A stretch of 64,000 nt of DNA from an uncultured Roseburia sp. (GCA_900542495.1 UQNW01000013.1:28446-92445), one strand, 5' to 3'. Positions 53,117 through 61,568 are shown, counted from the stretch's first letter. Notes: a model not told the origin generated them from the letters alone. Made by a program: numbers and translations.

Positions 53117-53743
53117 TTATCTTGTTTCTGAAACAGACAGAATGTTCCCTTTTTCATCAAACGTTGGAAATACACCAAGCTCTGCTGCTATTGCATCTTC
53201 TGCGTTATTTGCCTGAACTGCTGTAACTTCGTACTCTAATGTATAAGTTGCATCCGCAAATTCATTTCCCATTTCTTTATCAAACTCAATTCCATCCATA
53301 AAATTCGATGTCGTCTGATCTGGTGCCAGCGGCTTCGTATAATACAAAATCATTTGTTCCTCATCTGCATATTGGACAAGCCAGTCACTGTTATGTACAT
53401 AGATACTGTCTGCCTTCTCCGCTTCCACAGGATTTCCGTCTTTTTTATCCCATGAATGGTAAATCACTACTTTCACATACACATCATAGCCATCCGGGAT
53501 ATTGTTTTTTACTGCACGCTGCATTTCGATGTCATCTCCCGGAACGATCGTTACCGGCTCTTTTTTGCTGCCGTCTGCCAGTGCAGCCGGTTCATCTTTG
53601 ATCACCGTAACTCCGACACTTTTAATCGAAATATTTGCAATTGCTTTTTCACTCTTGGTATTTAAGGCTGCCAGTGTTCCTCCGGCCATCGTTGCAAGAA
53701 GCAGCACTGCCGCGATCGCCATAAGCATATATTTTTTCTTCAC
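53117..53743 (-). CDS. Third SipW-type signal-peptide protein (TasA-like)
   Basis: A 208-residue secreted protein. The signal region reads YMLMAIAAVLLLATMAGGT then LAALNTKSEKAIANI, similar to SipW substrates but less canonical than the other two. The mature part has ITIVPGDDIEMQ-type and EYEVTAVQANN stretches of a beta-rich fold. The start is the GTG at 53743, because GGAGGAGA lies correctly before it; the ATG at 53767 has no ribosome site. It is the first gene of the operon driven by the SARP-type promoter. Confidence 0.82.
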   Translation of the reverse strand: MKKKYMLMAIAAVLLLATMAGGTLAALNTKSEKAIANISIKSVGVTVIKDEPAALADGSKKEPVTIVPGDDIEMQRAVKNNIPDGYDVYVKVVIYHSWDKKDGNPVEAEKADSIYVHNSDWLVQYADEEQMILYYTKPLAPDQTTSNFMDGIEFDKEMGNEFADATYTLEYEVTAVQANNAEDAIAAELGVFPTFDEKGNILSVSETR

Positions 53744-53793
53744 GCTCCATCTCCTCCGCTTATCCATAGAATTATTTTATGAACCCTTGTGTT

Positions 53794-53826
53794 ATTATAT
53801 GAATGCACGGTCACACCGTGGTCACA
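53794..53826 (-). promoter_or_regulatory. SARP-type heptamer repeats and -10 of the surface operon
   Basis: On the minus strand two identical TGTGACC heptamers (53820-53826 and 53809-53815) have an 11-bp period, and a perfect TATAAT -10 (53794-53799) lies 9 bp downstream. The repeats occupy the place of the -35. This matches published SARP operators (heptamers at 11-bp period, about 8 bp from the -10). The predicted leader is about 45 nt. Confidence 0.65.
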
Positions 53827-53907
53827 TCAATGCCAGGTTTTTTATTTTACAGATGTAGTACAAAGCAATCTCCTATGACAGAGCAATAAAATTGTATTAC
53901 AAAGAAA

Positions 53908-53955
53908 AAACCTCCTGAGCAGTCCGGGAAAAATCCCAGCCTGTTCAGGAGGTTT
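53908..53955 (-). terminator. Terminator of metF
   Basis: A 10- to 11-bp stem (AAACCTCCTGA with TCAGGAGGTTT) and an inner GGGA/TCCC pair lie 33 bp past metF, followed by TTTTTTCTTTG on the minus strand. It insulates metF from the surface operon. Confidence 0.9.
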
Positions 53956-53987
53956 CAATACTCTCTTTTCTATTCTGTTATGTAAAT

Positions 53988-54854
53988 CTATCTCACGTAG
54001 ATATGAGAAAGGTTTTCTAAAATTTCTCCGGCAACATCCGGTTTGTTCATCGTATAAATGTGCACATGGTTCACACCGTTTGCAATCAGGTCAATGATCT
54101 GCTCTGTTGCATATGCGATTCCAGCCTGACGCATTGCAGCCGGGTTATCCCCGAAACGGTCCACGATTGCAAGAAATCTAGGTGGTACCATATTACCGGA
54201 TAAAGATGTGATACGTTTGATCTGGCTTGCATTGGTTACTGGCATAATACCTGCTACAATCGGAACATCAATCCCTTTTTTCAATGCCTTATACATGAAA
54301 TTGTATAAAATATTGTTATCAAAAAACATCTGCGTTGTCAGAAATTCGCATCCGGCATCTACTTTTTCTTTCAAATGATCCAGATCCTCAAAAATAGTAG
54401 CTGCTTCCGGGTGTCCTTCCGGATAACATGCACCGCCGATACAGAAATCGCCCTGTGCTTTGATGTCTGCGATCAGTTCACTTGCATGCTTGTACTGATC
54501 AGGCAGTGGAAAATCTGCGTTTGCAGGAATATCCCCACGCAGCGCAAGAATATTTTCGATATGGGCTGCCTTTAACTCTTCAATGACAGAAGAAACTTTT
54601 TCCTTTGTGGAGGATGCACAGGTCAGATGTGCTAATGCCGGGGTATTGTTGTTGCGCACTTCCTCTGCAAGCTTTACCGTATAATCGGATGTTCCTCCGG
54701 TTGCACCGTAAGTAACGCTCATATATGCCGGCTTCAACGCTGCCATATCTTTTACAATGTTCTTATAGTTTTCTAACTGCGCGCCCTGTTTCGGTGGGAA
54801 AAGTTCGCAGGAAATTGTTACTTCGTCTTTGTTTAATAATTCTGTTAATCTCAT
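53988..54854 (-). CDS. metF: 5,10-methylenetetrahydrofolate reductase
   Basis: Flavin-dependent reduction of methylene-THF to methyl-THF for methionine synthesis or the methyl branch of acetogenesis; 288 residues. Family features are ISCELFPPK, SVTYGATGGTSDYTV, LRGDIPA, GGACYPEGHPEA and FLTTQMFFDN. No metV partner is adjacent, so the stand-alone MetF type fits best. Start MRLTELLNKDEV. The upstream gap holds a -10 with an unusual 19-bp spacer dyad. Confidence 0.94.
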   Translation of the reverse strand: MRLTELLNKDEVTISCELFPPKQGAQLENYKNIVKDMAALKPAYMSVTYGATGGTSDYTVKLAEEVRNNNTPALAHLTCASSTKEKVSSVIEELKAAHIENILALRGDIPANADFPLPDQYKHASELIADIKAQGDFCIGGACYPEGHPEAATIFEDLDHLKEKVDAGCEFLTTQMFFDNNILYNFMYKALKKGIDVPIVAGIMPVTNASQIKRITSLSGNMVPPRFLAIVDRFGDNPAAMRQAGIAYATEQIIDLIANGVNHVHIYTMNKPDVAGEILENLSHIYVR

Positions 54855-54878
54855 TTTTTGTTCCTCTCGCTTGTACTC

Positions 54879-54909
54879 ATTCTATCATGAAACTCTACTT
54901 CATGAGCAA
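54879..54909 (-). promoter_or_regulatory. Candidate metF promoter with 19-bp spacer dyad
   Basis: On the minus strand TTGCTC (54904-54909) and TAGAAT (54879-54884) are 19 bp apart. The dyad TCATGAA-N7-TTCATGA (54885-54905) fills the spacer. A long spacer filled by a dyad is typical of MerR-type regulation, but the -35 match is modest. Confidence 0.35.
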
Positions 54910-54940
54910 CATTCGTCGCTCACCGAAATGCACTCATTCT

Positions 54941-55444
54941 TTAAAAGCTTCTCAGCTTATCACTTCCGTCGTCTATCGTATTCTCAATCTTGCGTATCTC
55001 AACAAAATAGGAATAATTATCGTTTACTTTTACCTCGCAGCGGTCTCCAACTTTGTGTCCTAATAATGCCTTGCCAAGCGGTGACTCGTTACTGATCAGA
55101 TTTTTTAAAGAATTGCCACGAATGGTTGTGACAATCTTATAAGTTTCTTCCTCGTCATCCTCTTCAAAATAAACCGTAACGGTATTGTTCATTCCAACTT
55201 CATCGTCTGCGGAATCCGTAGAGATGATCTTCGCCGTCTTGATCATTTTCTCCAGATAGCGGATACGGCTTTCGTTTTGGTTTTTATCTTTTTTTGCAGC
55301 GTGATACTCGAAGTTTTCACTGAGATCCCCATGTGCACGCGCCTCTTTTACTGCTTCTAATGCATTTTTTCTGACAACCAGTTTCCGATATTCTATCTCT
55401 TCTTCCATTTTCTTAATATCCTGTTCGGTCAACTCGTCATACAT
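54941..55444 (-). CDS. greA: Transcription elongation factor GreA
   Basis: Rescues backtracked RNA polymerase by stimulating transcript cleavage; 167 residues. The coiled-coil tip with the essential acidic residues reads ARAHGDLSENFEYHAAKKDKN. The C-terminal FKBP-like domain contains SPLGKALLGHKVGD. The ATG at 55444 is chosen because GGAGG lies 8 bp upstream; a longer frame to 55489 runs into the leader hairpins. The 5' leader is about 85 nt and structured. Confidence 0.94.
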   Translation of the reverse strand: MYDELTEQDIKKMEEEIEYRKLVVRKNALEAVKEARAHGDLSENFEYHAAKKDKNQNESRIRYLEKMIKTAKIISTDSADDEVGMNNTVTVYFEEDDEEETYKIVTTIRGNSLKNLISNESPLGKALLGHKVGDRCEVKVNDNYSYFVEIRKIENTIDDGSDKLRSF

Positions 55445-55484
55445 GAATCTATCCTCCATTTCCTCTGACTTCGCCGCTTTCTCC

Positions 55485-55527
55485 GACAACTCAAATGCGT
55501 TGTCGCCACCTCATGTGCGGCGTTGTC
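55485..55527 (-). promoter_or_regulatory. Structured greA leader with alternative hairpins
   Basis: GACAAC (55485-55490) can pair with GTTGTC at 55499-55504 (8-nt loop) or with a second GTTGTC at 55522-55527. Alternative pairing of this kind can form attenuator-like structures. E. coli greA is known to have a regulatory leader, but no sequence relation is claimed. Confidence 0.35.
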
Positions 55528-55537
55528 CCTGCTCATT

Positions 55538-55567
55538 AATATAGCATATTTTTTTCTTGAAATTCAA
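55538..55567 (-). promoter_or_regulatory. Promoter of greA
   Basis: On the minus strand TTGAAT (55562-55567) and TATATT (55538-55543) with an 18-bp spacer, about 95 bp upstream of the greA AUG. It lies immediately after the phosphopantetheinyl transferase stop. Confidence 0.55.
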
Positions 55568-55571
55568 GCTT

Positions 55572-56252
55572 TCAAAGCGGTATTTCCTCAGGGATACACT
55601 CAATCTGCTCCCCCTTACGGCACACCGACAGCCAGACATCCGGCTTTATCTCCCATGTTTTTAGGGCATAGTCCTCCACCCACTCCTCCATAGTGGAAAA
55701 AGAAGGAAGCGGCATCACAATCCCGGTTCCGACCGCCTTAATGTAGGCTTCTTTTCTCGTCCAGATGCCTGTAAATGCAGAATCACTCCAGCATTGTTCT
55801 AAATACCGTTTTTCTTCTTCGGAAAAAAAGCGCCTTGCGACCTTCTGCTTTCCCTCGCGCAGACATTCGACATCTACCCCGACAGGCTTTTCATCAAATG
55901 CGGCTGCCACATACCTGCCGGAATGACTGAGATTAAAGTGCACTTTACCATTCTGCCCTTTCGCATCCACAAGCAATGGTTTTCCGTTCTCTCCATATGA
56001 AAATGTGACCTGCTCATATAGATTCTCTTTTTCCCCGACATCCGGAACCTGAGTGTATCCATACATTCTTAATCCATATTCTAATAAAAGACCCGCACCG
56101 AATGCCCGCAGCCTGTCATCCTCATTCTTACACTGCGTGATCTTTTTCTGCCTGCTGCTGCACAAAAGCTTCCACATCCGAGGATGTTCTAACTCCTCAC
56201 GCAGCGCTGTAATATCCGCATAAAATATACGCAGTCCGTTGACACTTTCCAT
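55572..56252 (-). CDS. 4'-phosphopantetheinyl transferase superfamily protein
   Basis: Sfp-type enzyme of 226 residues that attaches the phosphopantetheine arm to carrier proteins. Conserved are the N-terminal RLRAFGAGLLLEYGL, the substrate-binding FNLSHSGRYVAAA, the Mg-binding VGVDVECLR and WTRKEAYIKAVGTGI. No acyl-carrier, NRPS or PKS gene is in the window, so the target is unknown; it may serve a distant cluster. Its ATG overlaps the preceding stop by one base, which couples it to the c-di-GMP gene. Confidence 0.9.
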   Translation of the reverse strand: MESVNGLRIFYADITALREELEHPRMWKLLCSSRQKKITQCKNEDDRLRAFGAGLLLEYGLRMYGYTQVPDVGEKENLYEQVTFSYGENGKPLLVDAKGQNGKVHFNLSHSGRYVAAAFDEKPVGVDVECLREGKQKVARRFFSEEEKRYLEQCWSDSAFTGIWTRKEAYIKAVGTGIVMPLPSFSTMEEWVEDYALKTWEIKPDVWLSVCRKGEQIECIPEEIPL

Positions 56253-58810
56253 TATTTCTGATGCTCCTGCAAAACTTCTTTTTTTCGTCTTGTAGAATCT
56301 AAAACATTCTGCACACGTCTTGTGACGATTTCCGGAATAAATGGTTTTACGATATAATCGCTGGCACCCATTTCCATCGTCTGTACCTGCTGCTCCGTCG
56401 TATCATCCGCTGTGATGATCACAACCGGAATATTCAAGAGTTTTGGATTCTTCTCTCGGATCTGCATAAAAGTCTGCCCGTTCATGCCAGGCATCATCAG
56501 GTCTAGCAGGATCATATCAACTTTGTAATCTTTTTCCTCTAATATCCGAAGCGCTTCCTCGCCGTCGCCTGCCTGCACGATCTGATAGTCTTTCTCGAAA
56601 ATGCTCTCCAAAGATGCCCTGTTAATTTCCATATCATCTACTACAAGCATCGTTTTATCATTTGCATCCTCTTCCTGTAAGGCAAGTCTGTACTTCGTCA
56701 ACTCGTCATCCATTTCCTTCTGGCTTGTAATATCATCAATACAGCCAAAAATAATATGTCTGTCGCCAACCTTATTAATATATTTCAGCCGGAGTTTGAT
56801 CCAGATTTCTCTTCCGGAATCTAAGTTTCGTTTCACTTCGCACTCCGCAGCTTTTCCATTTTCAACCACCCGCGAAAAAGTGTCGAGAAATCCCGCCCGA
56901 TCCTCCTCTGCAATGGATTGTTCAATCTCCTTCATCACATAATCTGTATCATGATATCCAAACAGATCAAAATAAGCGTCATTCACACGCACCACTTCAA
57001 GATTTCCATTGCGGTATTCATAAATAGCCGCAGCCTGCAGCATATTGGAAAAAATCATTTCCATCTGCATGTTTGCAGTCCAGATTACATTCGTGTCATC
57101 CGATTTTTTCCTCGTCTCATCATCTTCAAAATACGGCTGTTCATAGAGCAGTTTCTCGTATTCTTCTACCGGCATTGGTTTTGCAAAATAGAATCCCTGC
57201 ACATATTCACATCCAATGCTCCGCAAAAATGAAACCTGTTCCTTCCGTTCTGCACCTTCCGCTACAACCGGCATATTCAGCCATTTTGCCATACGGACAA
57301 CCGATGCCAGAATATTCTCGCTCCTGCCGTCATCCGCCGAACCGTCCAGAAACTTCATATCAATTTTTAAAACATCCACTGCAATGTCCTTTAACACGTT
57401 CAAAGACGAGTAACCGCTTCCAAAGTCGTCCATCAAAATGGAAAATCCCTTTTTCTGAAGCTGCTCCATCATCTCTTTGATTGCCTTTGGGTTTGCAGTA
57501 TAGGCACTTTCTGTCAATTCTAACTGAAGCCATTCCGGTGGAATATGGTATTTCTCAGTCAGACCACTGATCACTTCCACGATTCTTGGATTGTAAAGGC
57601 TTACTCTGGATATATTGACCGAAACCGGGAATATTTTTCTTCCCTCGTCTCTCCATTTTGCAAGCAGTTTACAGGTTTTCTCCCAAACATACTGATCCAG
57701 CTTTAAGATAAATCCATTCCGTTCAAATACCGGTATAAATTCTCCCGGAGAGATCATCTTCCCCTCGGAGGTGATCCAGCGCACTAAGACTTCCGCTCCG
57801 GCAATAGAATTTTTCTGAAGTTCATACTTAGGCTGCAAATACAGCACAAATTCCTCGTTTTTCAGCGCATTTTTCATATTGTTGATCACACGCTGTTCCC
57901 GAATGATATCTTCGCTCATCTCTTTTGTATAAAAGAAATAATTCTGAATGTAATTTCCCTTGCAGTTCTTAGAGGCAAGATTTGCCTTATCGTACATCTC
58001 ATTCATGGAAAGCTTCCGGTTTTGAACCAGATAAATTCCAAAAAACGGCGTAATATCAAATTCCAGCGGATATTTTTCCAACTGGTTTGTGAAGTTCTTC
58101 ACAAAGTCTGTGATCTCTTTTTCATCCTGATAAGAAAAGCATATCGCAAAAATATCTGCCTCGATTCTTCCATAGGCGGCATACCGGAATCCTTCTGACG
58201 CTTCCTGCAGATGATGTGCCATATATTTTAATAGATTATCGCCCTCATCCATACCAAAAAAGGAATTGATCAGCTGGAATTTTTCAATATCAATTCTTAT
58301 AAAAGCAAAATTCTCCGTACCGAAAATATTTAGCATATTCCGCGTGTTATAAAAGAATTTTGATTTATTATAAATGCCTGTGAGCACATCATGCTCCGCA
58401 CGGTACTTCAATTCATCATCCACTCTTGCCTGACTGCAGTCGATCACGTTTTTTACACGAAAACGAACGATTGTTGGATCATATGGTTTCCGCATAAAAT
58501 CCCATGCACCATATTCCAGACATTTGCACTCGATCTCATCATTGATTTCTCTCAACATTGCAATCACAGGTATATTCTGATATCTTGCATCCTTGTGAAA
58601 AATTTCTAAGAGTTCCAGTCCGCTCATGTCCGGCATGATCAGGTCAAGAATGATCACGGTTACCGCCTGATACTTCTCCTCTAAAACTGCTAATGCAGTC
58701 TGTCCATTTTCTGCTTCAAGCACGATATAATTGTCATTTAAAATGTCCCGCAATGCAGTCCTGTTATGTCTTGCATCATCCACAATTAATATTGTATTTT
58801 TTCCTGTCAT
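56252..58810 (-). CDS. REC-GGDEF-EAL-PAS-REC protein (c-di-GMP phosphodiesterase)
   Basis: An 852-residue signalling protein. The first receiver (about 1-120, phosphoacceptor in VIILDLIMPDMSG) is followed by a GGDEF domain with the motif degraded to RIEADIF. The EAL domain (about 310-560) retains the catalytic set: AEVLVRW (E kept, EVL variant), NISRV, LTES, MDDFGSGYSS, KIDMKFLDG and VAEGAE. A PAS domain (about 590-700) and a second receiver (about 735-850, MILLDLMMPGMNG) end it. Net hydrolysis of c-di-GMP is predicted. The ATG at 58810 has AAGGG close by; a GTG at 58855 is the alternative. Confidence 0.9.
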   Translation of the reverse strand: MTGKNTILIVDDARHNRTALRDILNDNYIVLEAENGQTALAVLEEKYQAVTVIILDLIMPDMSGLELLEIFHKDARYQNIPVIAMLREINDEIECKCLEYGAWDFMRKPYDPTIVRFRVKNVIDCSQARVDDELKYRAEHDVLTGIYNKSKFFYNTRNMLNIFGTENFAFIRIDIEKFQLINSFFGMDEGDNLLKYMAHHLQEASEGFRYAAYGRIEADIFAICFSYQDEKEITDFVKNFTNQLEKYPLEFDITPFFGIYLVQNRKLSMNEMYDKANLASKNCKGNYIQNYFFYTKEMSEDIIREQRVINNMKNALKNEEFVLYLQPKYELQKNSIAGAEVLVRWITSEGKMISPGEFIPVFERNGFILKLDQYVWEKTCKLLAKWRDEGRKIFPVSVNISRVSLYNPRIVEVISGLTEKYHIPPEWLQLELTESAYTANPKAIKEMMEQLQKKGFSILMDDFGSGYSSLNVLKDIAVDVLKIDMKFLDGSADDGRSENILASVVRMAKWLNMPVVAEGAERKEQVSFLRSIGCEYVQGFYFAKPMPVEEYEKLLYEQPYFEDDETRKKSDDTNVIWTANMQMEMIFSNMLQAAAIYEYRNGNLEVVRVNDAYFDLFGYHDTDYVMKEIEQSIAEEDRAGFLDTFSRVVENGKAAECEVKRNLDSGREIWIKLRLKYINKVGDRHIIFGCIDDITSQKEMDDELTKYRLALQEEDANDKTMLVVDDMEINRASLESIFEKDYQIVQAGDGEEALRILEEKDYKVDMILLDLMMPGMNGQTFMQIREKNPKLLNIPVVIITADDTTEQQVQTMEMGASDYIVKPFIPEIVTRRVQNVLDSTRRKKEVLQEHQK

Positions 58811-58987
58811 ATGCCCTTGTGCCAGTCCTTCTCCATTTGTAGTGGCTTCAGCCACCTGCCAAATTCATTTTATCTTCCGTTCCAAACATATATTTATATG
58901 ATAACAGACTTATTTTTTCTTTTCAATATGAAGAGACTCCAATTTTGTAAGCCTTTTCATTTAAAAAGCACGATCTAAACACCAACA

Positions 58988-60646
58988 TTAAAAACTCATA
59001 TAGGAAAGGTATAATTCTTCAAAATTTTTATATTCTGCAAGATTTACTACAGTTGTCATTCGCTGTATTTTGTCCATTTCTTCTCTTGTAATTTTCCCGG
59101 CAAGTACCTCTTTTGTTCCGGCAAGCACTGTGTTTCCAACTGCTGTTGTTTTGTTTGCTAATTCTTCCGGGATAAGACCAATGCCTGCTGCTTTTCTGAT
59201 ATCAATTTTTGTTCCAAATCCACCTGCCAGATAACAATGCTCCACGTCTTTATAGGTGATCTTCGCCTCTTTTATCAGAATATCAAGACCGGCGCGGATT
59301 GCTGCCTTCGCCATCTGAAGTTCACGCATATCTTTCTGTGTAAATTTTACCTTTTCTGTGATCTCATAACCCGTATCAAAATATGCGTCCGAAAAAGTTC
59401 CATTTTCATCGATTATTCCATGTTTCCGAAGTTCATAAGCCAGATCTACCATTCCGGTTCCACAGATTCCAATTGGCTGCATTTTGCTGTTGTTTTCCAG
59501 ATTATGATTTCTCCAAATACCGTTCTTCTGGTCAATGTTTTTCTGACCTATCATCTCAAGCTGAACTTCCCCGGCTTCATTCATGGAAATATGTGAAATC
59601 GCGCCGGAAACGCTCGCCATACCGCAGGAGATATTTCCTCCCTCAAATGCCGGTCCTGCTGATGTGGACGTCACATACATCTGGTTACTGTTTCCAAGCA
59701 CCATCTCTCCGTTCGTTCCAATATCAAGCAGCAAATGATATCCTTCGGATCTGTGCATATTCATTTTTGCAATGCCAGCCATGATATCAGCCCCTACAAA
59801 CGCTGAGATCCCAGGCAAAATCACAACTTTTATATCCAATTCTTTCATTCCAAGAAAATCTGCAGCACTGCCTTCCATCCATGAAAGGTCAACTGGCAGA
59901 AAAGGCGCCACACCCAGCGTCTCACATGAAAACCCGCGAAGCAGATGACACATCGTTGTGTTTCCAGCGATCACGATCCTTTGTATCTGCTGTTCCGTTA
60001 TCTTTTCTTTTTGAAGAAGCTCCCGGATCAGTTTCTGAAGATCCTGTCGGATACAGCGCTGCATCTCCCATTTTTTTCCATTGTTGGAAGCGTCCATTCT
60101 GGAAAGCACGTCCGCTCCATAAGTTCTCTGGTGATTAACGGATACGGCAGTCTGGCAGTCTGCTTCTGTTTCCAGATTCACAAGCAGTGCCGCCAGAGTC
60201 GTTGTTCCGATGTCGATGCAGATTCCATAAATTGCATTTTCTGTTTTTTCTGCCGTTCCTTCTACTGTTTCATTGTCCTGTATGCCACCACTTGATTTCG
60301 CTTCTGCCGGCGTTTGCGTGTAAGCTTCTGTAAGTCCTTCTGTGTCCGTTGTCTGCAGCTTCTCCCACTCTGAAAGAACTTCTATCGTTTCCTCCGGCTC
60401 AGGAATTTCAACTTCATATATACCAGTTGGATAAGATTGACAGGCAAGACGGTATCCCTCATCCAATTGTTTTTCCGAAAAAACTTCTCTGTCCCGCCTT
60501 GTCGGCTCTGTTGCTCCACTTTTGTACCGCACGATGCATTTTCCGCAGGTTCCATTTCCATTGCACGGAGCACTGATGTATTCATTTTTTTCCTGTAACA
60601 TTTCCAGAAGATTTTTCTGTTGTTCTACCTGAAAAGTTTTTTTCAT
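58988..60646 (-). CDS. Ferredoxin/ASKHA protein, corrinoid-enzyme reactivase-like (DUF4445)
   Basis: A 552-residue protein of the RACo/RamA type. The N-terminal 2Fe-2S domain has the Cys set APCNGNGTCGKC and LACQ (about residues 28, 34, 37 and 69). A Thr/Glu-rich linker leads to an ASKHA ATPase core with DIGTTTLAALLV, LLLDIGTNGEMVLG, SAGPAFEGG and HCYLAGGFG. Such proteins reduce inactive Co(II) corrinoids. With metF about 4 kb away on the same strand, reactivation of a cobalamin-dependent methionine synthase or an O-demethylase methyltransferase is the best inference. The linker is longer than usual. Confidence 0.85.
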   Translation of the reverse strand: MKKTFQVEQQKNLLEMLQEKNEYISAPCNGNGTCGKCIVRYKSGATEPTRRDREVFSEKQLDEGYRLACQSYPTGIYEVEIPEPEETIEVLSEWEKLQTTDTEGLTEAYTQTPAEAKSSGGIQDNETVEGTAEKTENAIYGICIDIGTTTLAALLVNLETEADCQTAVSVNHQRTYGADVLSRMDASNNGKKWEMQRCIRQDLQKLIRELLQKEKITEQQIQRIVIAGNTTMCHLLRGFSCETLGVAPFLPVDLSWMEGSAADFLGMKELDIKVVILPGISAFVGADIMAGIAKMNMHRSEGYHLLLDIGTNGEMVLGNSNQMYVTSTSAGPAFEGGNISCGMASVSGAISHISMNEAGEVQLEMIGQKNIDQKNGIWRNHNLENNSKMQPIGICGTGMVDLAYELRKHGIIDENGTFSDAYFDTGYEITEKVKFTQKDMRELQMAKAAIRAGLDILIKEAKITYKDVEHCYLAGGFGTKIDIRKAAGIGLIPEELANKTTAVGNTVLAGTKEVLAGKITREEMDKIQRMTTVVNLAEYKNFEELYLSYMSF

Positions 60647-60676
60647 AGGAATACCTCATTTCAAATAGTTTGTCTG

Positions 60677-61426
60677 CTACATCCGATATCGCAAATCTAA
60701 TTTATACGTTCCATCTTTTACTGTAATATAGTAAATTTTTCCTTTTCCACTTTCATCTGAAAGCATCACATAACGTGTACAATCGCTGTCAAATTGTTTG
60801 TATTGTAATGATTTTATATCAATCTTATTTTCTTTGTAATATTCAAAATCCGAAGCTAAATTTTCTTCAACATTCTTCGCTGTTGCTTCTTCCTCCGGTC
60901 CAAGATAGGAAAGCGAAGCAAGCGTTTCCCAATCACTGTCTTGAATTGCTTTCCATACTTCTTCACAGAAATCATTCAAATTGTCCTTACATATGTATTG
61001 ATTTCCTGTAAAGGGAAGCACATGGCGACGCAATCCTACTATCTTCACTTTTTTCGGATTTGACTTTCTGTAATAAATATCTCCAATGACATACTTTGCA
61101 TCCACACCGGAATTCCTCACTTTTGTTTTAAGGGAAACTGGTATATCCAAATCGACATGATACTTCTTCCCATCCACTTTAAAGCTTACATCTACTTTAT
61201 AATTATTAGAATCTGTCGTGGTTCCATCATCTGACAGATTGTCAGTTCGATAACTTCTGACATACCCAACTTCATAATTTTCTGGTGTCAGCTTTTTATA
61301 AAACAAACAGGATAAAAATGCCTGAATCACATATAATGCAATCCAGATAATCACCATACAGATAAGAATATATATAATTCCACCATATTTAGAATGATCC
61401 AGAAACTTTTTGCACCGTTTCAACAT
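60677..61426 (-). CDS. Membrane-anchored protein of unknown function
   Basis: I do not recognise this 249-residue protein. It has a short basic N terminus, one long hydrophobic segment (about 17-44, IIYILICMVIIWIALYVIQAF) and an extracellular part. A DUF3592-like beta domain (NYKVDVSFKVDGKKYHVDL, then IGDIYYRKSNPKKVKI) is followed by a C-terminal domain that may be NTF2-like. The start is set at 61426 (AGGA just upstream), because the longer open frame to 61495 includes the ppdK terminator. Confidence 0.65.
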   Translation of the reverse strand: MLKRCKKFLDHSKYGGIIYILICMVIIWIALYVIQAFLSCLFYKKLTPENYEVGYVRSYRTDNLSDDGTTTDSNNYKVDVSFKVDGKKYHVDLDIPVSLKTKVRNSGVDAKYVIGDIYYRKSNPKKVKIVGLRRHVLPFTGNQYICKDNLNDFCEEVWKAIQDSDWETLASLSYLGPEEEATAKNVEENLASDFEYYKENKIDIKSLQYKQFDSDCTRYVMLSDESGKGKIYYITVKDGTYKLDLRYRM

Positions 61427-61468
61427 ATTCCTAATTAACCTCTCTAATTCATTTTTTCTCAGTATGCA

Positions 61469-61504
61469 GAAAACCCGATGATTAAGTATAATCATCGGGT
61501 TTTC
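61469..61504 (-). terminator. Terminator of ppdK
   Basis: A perfect 15-bp stem (GAAAACCCGATGATT and its complement) with a 6-nt loop lies 65 bp after the ppdK stop, followed on the minus strand by a short T run within the stem end. Confidence 0.85.
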
Positions 61505-61568
61505 GCAATAAGTCTGCCTCTTACAAACCTATTTTTTATACACAACCTTCTCCAAAGAATGAGTACTC

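Noticed and set aside
61427..61495. A longer N terminus for the membrane protein at 60677
   Set aside because: The extension would translate through the perfect terminator hairpin of ppdK; a start at 61426 with an AGGA site is more sensible.
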